This document shows positions 1 to 9,067 of a stretch of DNA of 64,000 nucleotides, piece after piece. The stretch is from Marinobacterium_A aestuariivivens. GTDB taxonomy: Bacteria > Pseudomonadota > Gammaproteobacteria > Pseudomonadales > Balneatricaceae. The notes under the pieces are model-generated. The model saw only the letters and a program-made list of their open reading frames with translations. It was not told where the DNA came from and searched no databases. The number at the start of each line of letters is the position of its first letter. Position 1 is the stretch's first letter. Made by a program: the position numbers and the translations under genes. The stretch spans positions 4,898,001-4,962,000 of the forward strand of contig NZ_JBHSWE010000001.1 in assembly GCF_042661465.1 (NCBI RefSeq), read 5' to 3'.

Positions 1-160
1 GCCGCTTCGGCTGCACAAGCTGTTCCGGAGGTCCGGCAGTGGGACGGTCCGGAACGAACTCTGTCCGGATGCAGCACCGGCAGCAGGGTTCAGGTCAACC
101 CGGGTCGCCCGCCGGATTTATAACAAACATACAGATACGAAGAACGGTAGTTACAATCAG
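1..160. other. Upstream flank of mtnN, no gene seen
   Basis: No credible reading frame was found in this stretch. It is GC-rich and carries repeated GGTCCGG/GTCCGGA words that could fold. An AT-rich patch (gatttataacaaac, about 114-127) just before the first gene may hold its promoter, but no clear -35/-10 pair stands out. Confidence 0.4.
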
Positions 161-913
161 ATGAGCAAGTGCCTGGCAGAGATTCTCAAGCGCAAGGACA
201 GGGTATGCATCGGCATCATCGGTGCAATGGATCAGGAAGTCGAATTACTAAAATCGGCCATCAGTGGTTGCGAAGAGCATCGCTATGCCGGGTACGCCTT
301 TTATACCGGACAACTGCGTGACCAGCATGTGGTATTGCTGCAGTCGGGCATCGGCAAGGTCAATGCGGCAATCAGTACGGCACTGCTGCTGCAGATATTC
401 GAACCGGACTGCGTGATCAATACCGGCTCCGCCGGCGGCTTCGATCCGGAGCTGGAGGTCGGCGATCTGGTCATCTCCACCGAAGTGCGGCATCACGACG
501 TCGACGTTACCGTCTTCGGCTACGAGCCGGGCCAGGTACCGGGCCTGCCGGCGGCCTTCGAACCGGACCCGCTGCTGGCACAGATTGCCGAAAAGTGCAT
601 TGACCGGATGCCGGGCGTGAAAACCGTGCGGGGGCTTATCGCTACCGGCGACAGCTTCATGAACTGTCCGCAGCGGGTGGCGAAAACGCGGGTTCTGTTC
701 CCGGCATTGAAAGCGGTGGAAATGGAAGCGGCAGCGATCGCCCAGACCTGCCACCGGTTCGATACGCCTTTCATTGTTATACGCGCGCTGTCGGATATCG
801 CCGGCAAGGAATCGAACATTTCGTTCGAGCAGTTCCTCGAAAAGGCCGCGACCCATTCGGCCGAAATGGTCATGGCCATCGTCGAATCCATCGGCCGTCG
901 CCCGGGGCACTGA
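161..913 (+). CDS. mtnN: 5'-methylthioadenosine/S-adenosylhomocysteine nucleosidase
   Basis: This enzyme hydrolyses the glycosidic bond of MTA and SAH in the cytoplasm, releasing adenine for the methionine and autoinducer-2 cycles. The 250-residue protein has the family fold motifs: IIGAMDQEVELL near residues 19-30 (Glu26 matches catalytic Glu12 of the E. coli enzyme), a TGSAGG nucleoside-phosphorylase loop at 87-92, VEMEAAA at 185-191 (ribose-binding Glu188) and RALSD at 207-211 with the general acid Asp211. It is about 15 residues longer at the N-terminus than the E. coli protein. ATG 161 was kept because no in-frame start lies closer to IGIIGAM. It is followed by a strong hairpin without a U tract. 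Confidence 0.93.
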   Translation: MSKCLAEILKRKDRVCIGIIGAMDQEVELLKSAISGCEEHRYAGYAFYTGQLRDQHVVLLQSGIGKVNAAISTALLLQIFEPDCVINTGSAGGFDPELEVGDLVISTEVRHHDVDVTVFGYEPGQVPGLPAAFEPDPLLAQIAEKCIDRMPGVKTVRGLIATGDSFMNCPQRVAKTRVLFPALKAVEMEAAAIAQTCHRFDTPFIVIRALSDIAGKESNISFEQFLEKAATHSAEMVMAIVESIGRRPGH

Positions 914-920
914 TCGCCGT

Positions 921-946
921 CGTGCCGCCTGAAGGCAGGCGGCACG
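921..946 (+). terminator. Hairpin after mtnN, possible terminator
   Basis: A perfect 10-bp inverted repeat (CGTGCCGCCT, loop of 6, AGGCGGCACG) starts 8 bases after the mtnN stop. No T tract follows, so it may act as a weak terminator or as an RNA-stabilising stem. Confidence 0.5.
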
Positions 947-950
947 CTAA

Positions 951-999
951 ACCCGTCACCCGTCACCCGTCACCCGTCACCCGTCACCCGTCACCCGTC
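951..999. repeat. Heptanucleotide tandem repeat, (ACCCGTC)7
   Basis: Seven exact head-to-tail copies of ACCCGTC occupy 49 bases between mtnN and the ABC transporter operon. The reverse complement GACGGGT resembles the GGGTGACG-rich direct repeat after dsbD near 12358. The exact copies suggest slippage and likely length variation between strains. Confidence 0.95.
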
Positions 1000-1001
1000 C
1001 A

Positions 1002-1026
1002 CCTACAACTACTCCTACGTTGTAGG
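1002..1026. repeat. Short perfect inverted repeat
   Basis: CCTACAAC (1002-1009) and GTTGTAGG (1019-1026) form a perfect 8-bp stem around a 9-base loop. It lies inside a patch that also contains GCCGCCATCCCTGGCGG, a word related to the dispersed repeats near 18296 and 57931. It could be a repeat remnant or an operator for the downstream ABC operon. Confidence 0.5.
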
Positions 1027-1152
1027 CACAGCCGCCATCCCTGGCGGTAATCCGTCACTTTGTCGCGCTTTCGCGACGTCCCGAATGGACGGCAGCCGCT
1101 CCGCTGTCTATAAACTACAGTTGAATGGAGGAATGTAGCGGGGGGACGGATT

Positions 1153-3030
1153 TTGGATCATCTGTTGTCGGTGAAGGATTTACGCGTCTCCTTCCGTCTG
1201 CCCGAAGGCGTTATCGAAGCGGTCAAGGGGGTGTCGTTCAATATAGACCCGGGTGCGTCGGTGGCCCTGGTGGGCGAATCCGGATCCGGGAAATCGGTGA
1301 TCAGCCAGGCCATCATGGGGCTGTTGCCCAAGGCGGGCGTGATCGATTCGGGGCAGATCCTGTTCCGCGATCCCCGTTCGCACCAGGTGGTCGATATCGC
1401 CGCGCTGCACCGTGACAGCGCCCGCATGCGTGATATTCGCGGTGGTCGCATCTCCATCATATTCCCCGAGCCCAACACCTCGCTGTCCTCGCTGCACACC
1501 ATCGGCGATCAGATATCGGAAGCGCTGAAGCTCCATCGCTCGGTGACTCAGGCCGAGGCCCTCGAGCTGACACGGGAAATACTGCACCTGGCGGGTTTTC
1601 CCGATGCCCGGCGGGCGCTGAGGACCTATCCGTTCGAACTGTCGGGCGGGTTGCGGCAGCGTGCGATGATCGCCATGGCGCTGGTCTGCCATCCGGTGCT
1701 CCTGATTGCCGACGAGCCGACAACGGCCCTCGACGTCACCATTCAGGCGCAGATACTCAAGCAGATCCGCGACCTGCAGCAGGAGCTGCACATGGCGCTG
1801 TTGCTGATCACCCATGATCTCGGGGTGGTGGCGAACATGGTGCAGGATGTGGTCGTGGTCTACCACGGCGAGGTGATGGAGGCCGGTTCCATCGACCATA
1901 TCTTTCGGCATCCCTCCCACCCCTACCTCAAGGCCCTGCTGCGGGCGGTGCCCCGTTTCGACATGGCGCCGGACGAGCGGCTGGTGCCGATCCGGGAGAT
2001 CCGCCCCAATACCGACAATCTGCATACGCCCAAGCACCCGCTGCCGCCGGACTACGACCGCCACAGACCCATCCTCAGCGTGCGCAATATTCGCAAGCAG
2101 TTCCGCATTCGCAGTGCCGGCAGTGGTCACCAGAGCCGGATTCAGGCGGTCGACGACGTCAGTTTCGATATCCATCGCGGTGAATGTCTGGGGCTTGTCG
2201 GCGAGAGCGGCTGCGGCAAGACGACCCTGAGCAAGATCCTGATGCGGGCGCTGAATCCGGATCAGGGCCAGGTCAGTTTCTACGACGGCCACCGCGATAT
2301 CGATCTGCTGGCACTGGACGGCAAACCGCTGACCGAGTTCCGTCAGCGCATGCAGTTCGTGTTCCAGGACCCCTTTTCGTCGCTCAACCCCCGCATGACC
2401 ATTTACGACATCCTCACCGAACCGCTGGTGATACACCGTATCGCCAGCCGCAAACAGCGCGAGACGATCGCCCGTGAACTGATGGACCTGGTGGGGCTCG
2501 ATGTGCGTTACCTGCAGCGCTATCCGCACAGCTTCTCGGCCGGCCAGCGGCAGCGCATCGGCATCGCGCGGGCACTGGCGCTGAGTCCGGAGCTGGTGAT
2601 CTGCGATGAGCCGGTGTCGGCGCTCGATGTTTCGGTTCAGGCGCAGATACTGAATCTGCTCAAGGATCTGCAGAAACAGCTGGGTCTGACCTATCTTTTC
2701 ATCAGTCACAACCTGGCGGTGGTCGACTATATCGCCGACCGGATCGCCGTGATGTGCCGCGGTCAGCTGGTTGAACTGGCACCCAAGCAGGCATTGTTCC
2801 GCAGGCCCTTGCATCCGTACACCCAGGCGCTGCTGAGCGCGGTGCCCTATCCGGACCCGGAACATCCGCTCGATTTCGAGCGCCTTATGCTGGACCGGGC
2901 GTCGGAGCCCGAGGCCTGGGCGGCGCCCTTTACCCATCACCCCGATGCCCCGGCATCGCTGATCGAATTCGAAGCCGGGCATTATGTCCGCGTTGCGGCG
3001 GGAACACGCCGCGAGGAGCTGGTAGCATGA
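1153..3030 (+). CDS. Fused two-domain peptide-type ABC transporter ATPase
   Basis: This cytoplasmic ATPase powers uptake of oligopeptides or related solutes and fuses the DppD-like and DppF-like subunits, as YejF and GsiA do. NBD1 has Walker A GESGSGKS (41-48), signature LSGGLRQR and Walker B LLIADEPTTALD. NBD2 has Walker A GESGCGKT, Q-loop FVFQDP, signature FSAGQRQR and Walker B LVICDEPVSALD. Each half ends with the peptide-transporter tail motif (HPYLKALLRAVP; HPYTQALLSAVP). In NBD1 the usual IFQEP Q-loop reads IFPEP, so the Q-loop glutamine is a proline. The start is TTG 1153, preceded by a GGGGGA stretch; the frame opens only a little upstream. The stop overlaps the next ATG by ATGA. Expected length, no break. 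The exact substrate is unknown. Confidence 0.92.
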   Translation: MDHLLSVKDLRVSFRLPEGVIEAVKGVSFNIDPGASVALVGESGSGKSVISQAIMGLLPKAGVIDSGQILFRDPRSHQVVDIAALHRDSARMRDIRGGRISIIFPEPNTSLSSLHTIGDQISEALKLHRSVTQAEALELTREILHLAGFPDARRALRTYPFELSGGLRQRAMIAMALVCHPVLLIADEPTTALDVTIQAQILKQIRDLQQELHMALLLITHDLGVVANMVQDVVVVYHGEVMEAGSIDHIFRHPSHPYLKALLRAVPRFDMAPDERLVPIREIRPNTDNLHTPKHPLPPDYDRHRPILSVRNIRKQFRIRSAGSGHQSRIQAVDDVSFDIHRGECLGLVGESGCGKTTLSKILMRALNPDQGQVSFYDGHRDIDLLALDGKPLTEFRQRMQFVFQDPFSSLNPRMTIYDILTEPLVIHRIASRKQRETIARELMDLVGLDVRYLQRYPHSFSAGQRQRIGIARALALSPELVICDEPVSALDVSVQAQILNLLKDLQKQLGLTYLFISHNLAVVDYIADRIAVMCRGQLVELAPKQALFRRPLHPYTQALLSAVPYPDPEHPLDFERLMLDRASEPEAWAAPFTHHPDAPASLIEFEAGHYVRVAAGTRREELVA

Positions 3031-4925
3031 GTCATTTCAACTGGCGTCGCCTGGCACTGTTGCTGCCGCTGGCGGGATTCAGCCTGGGGGTCCAGGCCTA
3101 TTCGCAGGCACCGTCCGTCGAGGAACGCGTCGCCGCCGGTGAGCTGCCGCCACTGGAGCAGCGCCTGCCCGCCGAGCCGCTGCAGCTGGATTTCGCGAAA
3201 TGGAACAAGGACGTCGGGCAATATGGCGGTACTCTGAACATCCTGATGGGCAAGGAAAAGGACACCCGCCGCATGACGGTCTACGGGTATGCCCGGCTGG
3301 TGCGCTACGATGAAAGCCTGGAGCTGGTGCCCGATATTCTGCAGGCCGTCGAAGTCGAGCAGGAACGGATATTCACGCTGCATCTGCGCCCCGGCCATCG
3401 CTGGTCCGATGGCGAACCTTTCACCTCCGAGGATTTTCGCTACTGGTGGGAGGATGTCGCCAATAACGATCAGCTCTATCCGGTGGGCCCGCCTGCAGTC
3501 CTAAAGGTCAACGACAAGTTCCCGACGGTAAGCTTCCCGGATGCAACAACGGTTCGTTATGCCTGGGAGGATCCCAATCCCGACTTTCTCGCCGGCCTGG
3601 CCGGGGCCGCGCCGCTCTTCATTTACGCACCGGCACACTACATGAAGCAGTTTCATCAGAAGTATGCCAACGAAGCGGAGCTGGCGGAGAAGGTGCTGAG
3701 CGAGGGCAAGCGCGACTGGGCTGCACTCCATACCTCGATGGGACGGCTTTATCGTGCCGATAATCCCGGACTGCCCGCGCTGCAGCCCTGGCACCAGACC
3801 ACGGCCGGACCCAGCAGCCGGTACATTTTCGAGCGCAACCCCTATTTCCACCGGGTCGATCCGGACGGGCGTCAGTTGCCCTATATCGATCGGGTGGTGA
3901 TGGGCATCACCGAATCGAAGCTGATTCCGGCCAAGGCCGCCACCGGTGAAACGGATCTGCAGGCCCAGTACCTGAGGTTCAGCGACTACACGCTGCTCAA
4001 GCGCAATGGCCCCGACTACGGTTACCGGGTGGCTCTGTGGCGTGAGGCCAAGGGGGCCCGCCAGGCGCTGTTCCCGAATCTCAACCACAACGATCCGGTG
4101 TGGCGCGACCTGTTTCGCGACGTGCGATTTCGGCGCGCGCTGTCGCTCGCCATCAACCGCCACGAGATCAACCGGGTGATCTATTACGGCATGGCCGTGG
4201 AAGGGCAGAATACGCTGCTGCCCAAATCGCCGCTCTACAAGCCCGAATACCGGGAAAACTGGACCGGATTCGACCTCGATCAGGCCAACCGGCTGCTCGA
4301 CGAAATCGGCCTGACCGAACGTGATTCCAGTGGTTTCCGCAAGTTGCCGGACGGCCGTTCGCTGGAGATCATCGTCGAGACCTTCGACGGCACCAGCGAA
4401 CAGGCCGACGTGCTGCAACTGGTGGCCGACAGTTGGTCCGAGGTGGGCATCAAACTGCATATCAAACCGTCGAATCTCGACAACGTCCGCCGTCGTGTCT
4501 ACGCCGGCGAGGCTCAGATGACCATTTCCACCGGGCTTGAAAACGGCATCGCGACGCGGGCCAATTCGCCCTCGGAGCTGGCGCCGGTGAAGCAGGAGTA
4601 CTATCAGTGGCCCAAGTTCGGCCAGTATGTCGAGACCCATGGCGCGGCCGGCGAGCCGGTGGACATGGCCGAGGCGGAACAGCTGATGACGCTGCTCGAG
4701 AGCTGGTATCGCGCCGAATCGGCCGACGCGCGTGCCGAGGCCTGGCACCGGATGCTGCAGCTGCATGCCGACAATGTCTTCAGTATCGGTATTCTGGCCG
4801 GTGTGATGCAGCCGGTTGCGGTCGACGCCGCGCTGCGTAACGTGCCGGACGAAGGCATCTGGAACTGGGATCCGGGCGCCCACTTCGGACTTTATTTACC
4901 GGACACCTTCTGGTTCGAGAGGTAA
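3027..4925 (+). CDS. ABC transporter periplasmic substrate-binding protein, SBP family 5
   Basis: This is the 632-residue exported receptor of the ABC importer. A signal peptide occupies roughly residues 1-25 (basic start SHFNWRR, hydrophobic core LALLLPLAGFSLG, cleavage near VQAYS). The rest is SBP_bac_5 (COG0747) type, with GHRWSDGEPFTSEDF near 130 and YFHRVDPDGRQLPYIDR near 275, motifs of the long peptide/opine-binding group. It overlaps the ATPase stop by ATGA and precedes the permease by only 6 bases, so the four genes form one operon. The ligand cannot be named from sequence; peptides are the family default. Confidence 0.9.
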   Translation: MSHFNWRRLALLLPLAGFSLGVQAYSQAPSVEERVAAGELPPLEQRLPAEPLQLDFAKWNKDVGQYGGTLNILMGKEKDTRRMTVYGYARLVRYDESLELVPDILQAVEVEQERIFTLHLRPGHRWSDGEPFTSEDFRYWWEDVANNDQLYPVGPPAVLKVNDKFPTVSFPDATTVRYAWEDPNPDFLAGLAGAAPLFIYAPAHYMKQFHQKYANEAELAEKVLSEGKRDWAALHTSMGRLYRADNPGLPALQPWHQTTAGPSSRYIFERNPYFHRVDPDGRQLPYIDRVVMGITESKLIPAKAATGETDLQAQYLRFSDYTLLKRNGPDYGYRVALWREAKGARQALFPNLNHNDPVWRDLFRDVRFRRALSLAINRHEINRVIYYGMAVEGQNTLLPKSPLYKPEYRENWTGFDLDQANRLLDEIGLTERDSSGFRKLPDGRSLEIIVETFDGTSEQADVLQLVADSWSEVGIKLHIKPSNLDNVRRRVYAGEAQMTISTGLENGIATRANSPSELAPVKQEYYQWPKFGQYVETHGAAGEPVDMAEAEQLMTLLESWYRAESADARAEAWHRMLQLHADNVFSIGILAGVMQPVAVDAALRNVPDEGIWNWDPGAHFGLYLPDTFWFER

Positions 4926-4931
4926 AGCATC

Positions 4932-5929
4932 ATGTGGCGTTACATCACCCGCCGCGTATTGATGATGATACCGACACTGCTGGTTATCAGCGTACTGGTG
5001 TTCACCATCATCCAGCTGCCGCCGGGCGATTACCTGACCACCATGGTCAACGAGCTCCAGGCCCAGGGCGAGAACGTCAGTCAGGAGCGTGTCGCCTACC
5101 TGCGCGAACAGTATGGCCTCGACCGCTCGCCTGTCGAGCAGTATTTCTTCTGGGTCGCCGGGCTGCTGCAGGGGGATCTGGGGCACTCGTTCGAGCACGA
5201 CAAGCCGGTACGTGAGGTGGTGGGCGACCGGATGTTCCTGACCATGATGGTGGCGTTCGTGACGACGTTGTTCGTCTATGTGATGTCGTTCCCGATCGGC
5301 GTCTACTCGGCGGTCCGCCAGTACAGCATCGGTGACTTTGCACTCTCGTTCGTCGGCTTCATTGGCCTCGCGACGCCGAACTTTCTGCTGGCGCTGGTAC
5401 TGATGTACCTGGCCAAGGCGTATTTTGGCACCGATATCGGCGGGCTGATGGATGCCCGCTATATCGATCAGCCCTGGACCTGGGACAAGGTGGTGTCGGT
5501 GCTCGAACACCTCTGGGTGCCGGTGGTGGTCATCGGCACCTCCGGCACGGCGGGCATGATACGCCGCCTGCGCGCCAATCTGCTCGACGAGCTGCACAAG
5601 CAATACGTGGTCACGGCCAAGGCCAAGGGCCTGTCGCCCGGCAAGACCCTGGTCAAGTATCCGCTGCGCATGGCCCTGAATCCCTTTATCGCCGATATCG
5701 GCAACCTGCTGCCGGAGATGATCTCCGGCGCCGTGATCGTCTCGGTGGTGCTCGGGCTCGAGACCACCGGCCCCATGCTGCTCAAGGCGCTGCAGTCGCA
5801 GGACATGTATCTGGCCGGCAGTTTCCTGATGTTCATCTCGCTGCTGACGGTGTTCGGGACGCTGATTTCCGACCTGGCGCTGGCGGTGCTTGATCCGCGT
5901 ATCCGGCTCGAGGAGGGCAGCAGCGATGA
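4932..5929 (+). CDS. ABC transporter permease, DppB type (3' frameshift)
   Basis: This is an inner-membrane permease of the peptide/nickel importer family. It starts MWRYITRRVLMMIPTLL, has a periplasmic segment with YGLDRSPVEQYFFW, and carries the EAA loop about 215-250 (VTAKAKGLSPGKTLVKYPLR) that contacts the ATPase. Homologues end just after ALAVLDPRIRLE. Here the frame reads on for some 90 residues into the next gene. Adding one base in the GGG run at 5915-5917 gives a TGA at 5927-5929 overlapping the next ATG as ATGA, like the other joints of this operon. I therefore take the end as 5929 and the break as a missing base. Confidence 0.85.
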
Positions 5930-7100
5930 ACCGCCCGCCGGTCGAGCATTACGTCAACCCGGAACCGTTCAACCCGCAGTCGGTGATGGAGCTGACGCCG
6001 GAGCAGGAGCGCTATTACATGGCGTCGCAGTGGCGCCTGGCCTGGTGGAAACTCAGGCGACACCGGCTGGCCGTGATCAGCGCCAGCTTCCTGACCCTGA
6101 TGTACCTGGTGGTGATCTTCGCCGAGGCGGTGGCACCCTACCAGCTCGAGGAGCGCCATGTCGATTACCTGTTCGCGCCGCCTCAGGAGCTTTACTGGTT
6201 TCATGAGGGCGAGTTTGTCGGGCCCTTCGTTTATGGAATCGACGTGACCCTGGACATGGATAAGCTGCAGTGGGTCTACGCCGAGGACCGGAATCAGCGC
6301 CATCCGCTGCGCTTTTTCTGTCATGACAATGACTACCCCGGTGCCGGCTACGAATTCTGGGGCATGGTGCCCGCCAGCTTCCACCTCGTCTGCCCGGCCA
6401 AGGGAGGGCCGCTGTTCCTGCTCGGGACCGACCGGCTCGGCCGGGACATGCTCTCGCGGATCGTCTACGGTGCCCGGATCTCCCTGACCCTGGGGCTGAT
6501 CGGGATCGCCATCAGCTTCATGCTCGGTATCAGCATCGGAGGTGTCGCCGGCTACTACGGCGGAATGGTCGACAACGTGGTGCAACGGGTGATCGAAGTT
6601 ATCCGCTCTTTTCCGATGCTGCCGCTGCTGATGACGCTCTCGGCTATTCTACCGGTGACCTGGCCCCCACGCTGATCTTCATCGGAATCACGGTGTTGCT
6701 CGCGCTGCTCGACTGGCCGGGGCTGGCGCGGGCGGTGCGCTCGAAGCTGCTGGCGCTGCGGGAGGAGGATTTCTGTGTGGCGGCCCAGTTGATGGGGGCG
6801 AAGCCGGGCAGGGTGATCATGAAGCACCTGATGCCGAGTTTCGTCAGTCACCTGATCGCCTCGGCGACGCTGTCGATTCCGACCATGATCCTGGGCGAGA
6901 CCGCGCTGAGCTTTCTGGGCCTGGGCCTGCGCCCGCCGGTCACCAGCTGGGGCGTGCTGCTCAACGAGGCGCAGAACATCAATTATGTGGTGCTCTATCC
7001 ATGGCTTTTGTATCCGGTGATACCGGTCATCCTGGTGGTGCTGGCGTATCAGTTCCTCGGCGACGGCCTGCTGGATGCCGCCGATCCGTACAAGCATTGA
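5926..7100 (+). CDS. ABC transporter permease, DppC type (frameshift near 6666)
   Basis: This second inner-membrane permease pairs with the gene before it. After one N-terminal membrane helix (about 52-72) it has a long periplasmic insertion of roughly 110 residues, as in the larger COG1173 members, then LLGTDRLGRDMLSRIVYGAR, the family motif opening the membrane domain. The EAA loop (AAQLMGAKPGRVIMKHLMPS) is in the second part. The frame breaks at CCCCC 6664-6668: LPVTWPPR-stop becomes LPVTWPPTLIFIG with one more C, joining the two halves into about 391 residues. ATG 5926 overlaps the upstream stop. Confidence 0.87.
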
Positions 7101-7207
7101 ATGAATGCTACAAGCGGCAAGCCAGGTGCTGCGGTGGCCCGAATCCTCGACTGTGGGAGCCCGGTCTCGAACGGCCTGGATGCCGTCATGGAGCGGGAGC
7201 CCGGCCT

Positions 7208-7690
7208 TTATTTCAGCAATGCTCCGATCTGTTCGATGCGCTCGGGCGAGTCCCATTCGTGCCCGCCGGCTACGGTATCGATCAGCGTGCCGTCGCGACC
7301 GTACAGATAGGTCATCGGCAGGCCGGGAATGCCGAGTTCGGTGAAGGCCGAGCCGGATTCGTCGAGCAGGATGCGAAAACCCAGTGGGCGCTCGAGGCGG
7401 GCGCGAAAGGTCTCGATCGCTTCGGCGCTTTCACCGACATTAACGGCCACCACCGCCAGCCCGTCGTCGGGAAAGTGGCGCTGCAGCCGGTCCATGGCTG
7501 GCATCTCGCGGATGCAGGGCGGGCACCAGGTGGCCCAGAAATTGAGCAGCAGCACCTGGCCTCGAAACTGGTCGAGCGCGATCGGCCGGTGTTCGAGGTC
7601 GGTGAAACTCAGGTCGTAGACCGCCATCCCGGCCCGGACCGGTTGCAGCAGCGAAAGGCCCAGCAGTAACAGTGTCGCCAGCGTGCGCAT
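7208..7690 (-). CDS. TlpA/ResA-like exported thioredoxin
   Basis: This 160-residue protein has an N-terminal signal peptide (1-20, ending PVRAG) and a thioredoxin fold with the redox motif WCPPC (Cys56, Cys59) inside FWATWCPPC, plus the cis-proline loop GLPMTYLYG. The TlpA/ResA group acts in the periplasm as thiol reductases for cytochrome c maturation or similar substrates; the partner here is not evident. It stands alone on the minus strand, convergent with the ABC operon and divergent from the next gene. Confidence 0.88.
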   Translation of the reverse strand: MRTLATLLLLGLSLLQPVRAGMAVYDLSFTDLEHRPIALDQFRGQVLLLNFWATWCPPCIREMPAMDRLQRHFPDDGLAVVAVNVGESAEAIETFRARLERPLGFRILLDESGSAFTELGIPGLPMTYLYGRDGTLIDTVAGGHEWDSPERIEQIGALLK

Positions 7691-7855
7691 GAAAGCTCCT
7701 TGTTCCCGTTACCGCAACAGCTTAGCAGTCCGGTACCGGGGCGTCATCGGCTAACTCCATTGGTCAGCCTGGCGTCGACTGTGGCATAAAGTACAGTCTG
7801 ATCGACCGGGACGCAGTCCCCGGAACTTACGAATCCACAGCCAGAAGGAATCAGG

Positions 7856-8725
7856 ATGAAAGTCGCATTCTTGGGATTGGGAACCATGGGGTACCCCATG
7901 GCGGGTCACCTGCAGCGCAATGGACAGCAGGTCTGCGTCTACAATCGCACCGTGGCGAAGTCCCGGCAGTGGACAGACGAATATGGCGGCCGGTTCGCCG
8001 AGACACCGGCCGCTGCGGCGGCCGGTGCCGAGATCATCTTTACCTGCGTAGGCAACGACGACGACCTGCGCCAGGTCGTCCAGGCCGATGACGGTGCTTT
8101 CGCCGGAATGAGCGCCGGCGCTGTGCTCGTGGACCACACGACCGCTTCCGCCGAGGTGGCGCGTGAACTCGATGCATCTACCCGCGCGCGGGGATTGCAC
8201 TTTATCGACGCGCCGGTGTCAGGCGGCCAGGCCGGGGCCCAGAACGGGGTGCTCAGCATCATGTGCGGCGGGGCGCCCGAAGTCTTTGCGCGGATCGAGC
8301 CGGTGATCGCCGCCTATGGCAAGTCCTGCCGCCTGCTCGGTGATGCCGGCAGCGGTCAGCTGGCCAAGATGGTCAATCAGATCTGTGTCGCCGGTGCGGT
8401 GCAGGGGCTGGCGGAGGCGGTGCATTTCGCCAAGCGCTCGGGGCTCGACGGCAGAGCGGTGTTCGACGTTATCCGTCACGGCGCCGCCGGTTCCTGGCAG
8501 ATGGACAATCGCCACGAGGCGATGCTCGATGGCCGTTTCGATTTCGGCTTTGCCGTCGACTGGATGCGAAAGGACCTGCGTATCGCGCTGGATGAAGCCC
8601 GCAACAACGGCGCCAGTCTGCCGATTACCGCATTGCTCGATCAGTTCTACGCCGATATTCAGGCGATGGGGGGCGGGCGCTGGGATACCTGCAGCCTGGT
8701 TCGTCGTCTGGAAAGGGACGACTGA
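7856..8725 (+). CDS. NAD(P)-dependent 3-hydroxyisobutyrate dehydrogenase-family oxidoreductase
   Basis: This 289-residue protein belongs to the beta-hydroxyacid dehydrogenase family (GarR, MmsB, glyoxylate/succinic semialdehyde reductases). It begins MKVAFLGLGTMGYPMAGHL with the Rossmann GxGxxG, has the substrate-binding DAPVSGGQAGAQNG near 120 and the catalytic lysine in GQLAKMVNQI near 170. Start ATG 7856 follows an AGAAGGAATC ribosome site. Which hydroxyacid it acts on cannot be settled; no pathway genes are adjacent. Confidence 0.88.
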   Translation: MKVAFLGLGTMGYPMAGHLQRNGQQVCVYNRTVAKSRQWTDEYGGRFAETPAAAAAGAEIIFTCVGNDDDLRQVVQADDGAFAGMSAGAVLVDHTTASAEVARELDASTRARGLHFIDAPVSGGQAGAQNGVLSIMCGGAPEVFARIEPVIAAYGKSCRLLGDAGSGQLAKMVNQICVAGAVQGLAEAVHFAKRSGLDGRAVFDVIRHGAAGSWQMDNRHEAMLDGRFDFGFAVDWMRKDLRIALDEARNNGASLPITALLDQFYADIQAMGGGRWDTCSLVRRLERDD

Positions 8726-8748
8726 ACGGAAAAGTCGACAAGTCTGTT

Positions 8749-8776
8749 TTGACTTGGATCAAGGTTCCCTTATAAT
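8749..8776 (+). promoter_or_regulatory. FNR/Anr-like box overlapping a sigma-70 promoter
   Basis: TTGACTTGGATCAA (8749-8762) fits the FNR/Anr consensus TTGAY-N4-ATCAA. Its first half also reads as a -35 (TTGACT), with a perfect -10 TATAAT at 8771-8776 and 16 bases between. With that -10 the box centre would be near -27, not the -41.5 typical of FNR activation, so repression or an alternative start site is possible. The small membrane-protein gene follows at 8822. Confidence 0.6.
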
Positions 8777-8821
8777 CGCCAAAATTTTTTCTGTTCAAAA
8801 AAGCGACTACAAGAGGTTCCT

Positions 8822-8980
8822 ATGACCGGTATCGACAAATACAGCCTGGTATCCTTCGCACCCAGTGTCCTGATCGTGGCCGCCTGTGTAGCCCTGGTCT
8901 TCGTGGGTGTGGGCTTCCTGCGCAAGAATATCGCCAAGGACGCGGCGGCTGCCCAAGCCCGCGAAGCCGGCAAGGGCTGA
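8822..8980 (+). CDS. Small single-helix membrane protein, 52 aa, unknown
   Basis: A short frame begins ATG 8822 behind AAGAGG (ribosome site) and ends TGA 8978-8980. The product starts MTGIDKYSLVSFAPS, has one strong membrane helix (about 15-33, VLIVAACVALVFVGVGFL), a basic RKN stop-transfer patch, and a short Ala-rich charged tail. Consensus promoter, ribosome site and a dedicated terminator all support expression. I do not recognise the family. The FNR-like box hints at a role tied to oxygen status, perhaps a small respiratory subunit, but that is speculation. Confidence 0.72.
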   Translation: MTGIDKYSLVSFAPSVLIVAACVALVFVGVGFLRKNIAKDAAAAQAREAGKG

Positions 8981-9015
8981 TACGACTGCCGGCCGCCAGG
9001 CCGGTGACGGAATCC

Positions 9016-9053
9016 GCCAAAAAAGGCCCGCTACGTAGCGGGCCTTTTTTGGC
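9016..9053. terminator. Bidirectional intrinsic terminator, perfect 38-bp palindrome
   Basis: GCC-A6-GGCCCGCTAC is followed at once by its exact reverse complement, ending in T6-GGC. Both strands therefore give a GC-rich stem with a U tract. It ends the small membrane-protein transcript on plus and the DAHP synthase transcript on minus. Confidence 0.93.
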
Positions 9054-9067
9054 ATAGCTGCAGGGCC

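Noticed and set aside
951..999. CRISPR array
   Set aside because: Seven-base repeats without spacers cannot be a CRISPR. The 28-bp repeats at 18296 have only two exact copies and no cas genes nearby.
5890..5925. Start of the second permease at ATG 5890
   Set aside because: It would add MIRVSGSRRAAA, which overlaps the end of the first permease. The ATGA overlap at 5926 matches the other joints of the operon.
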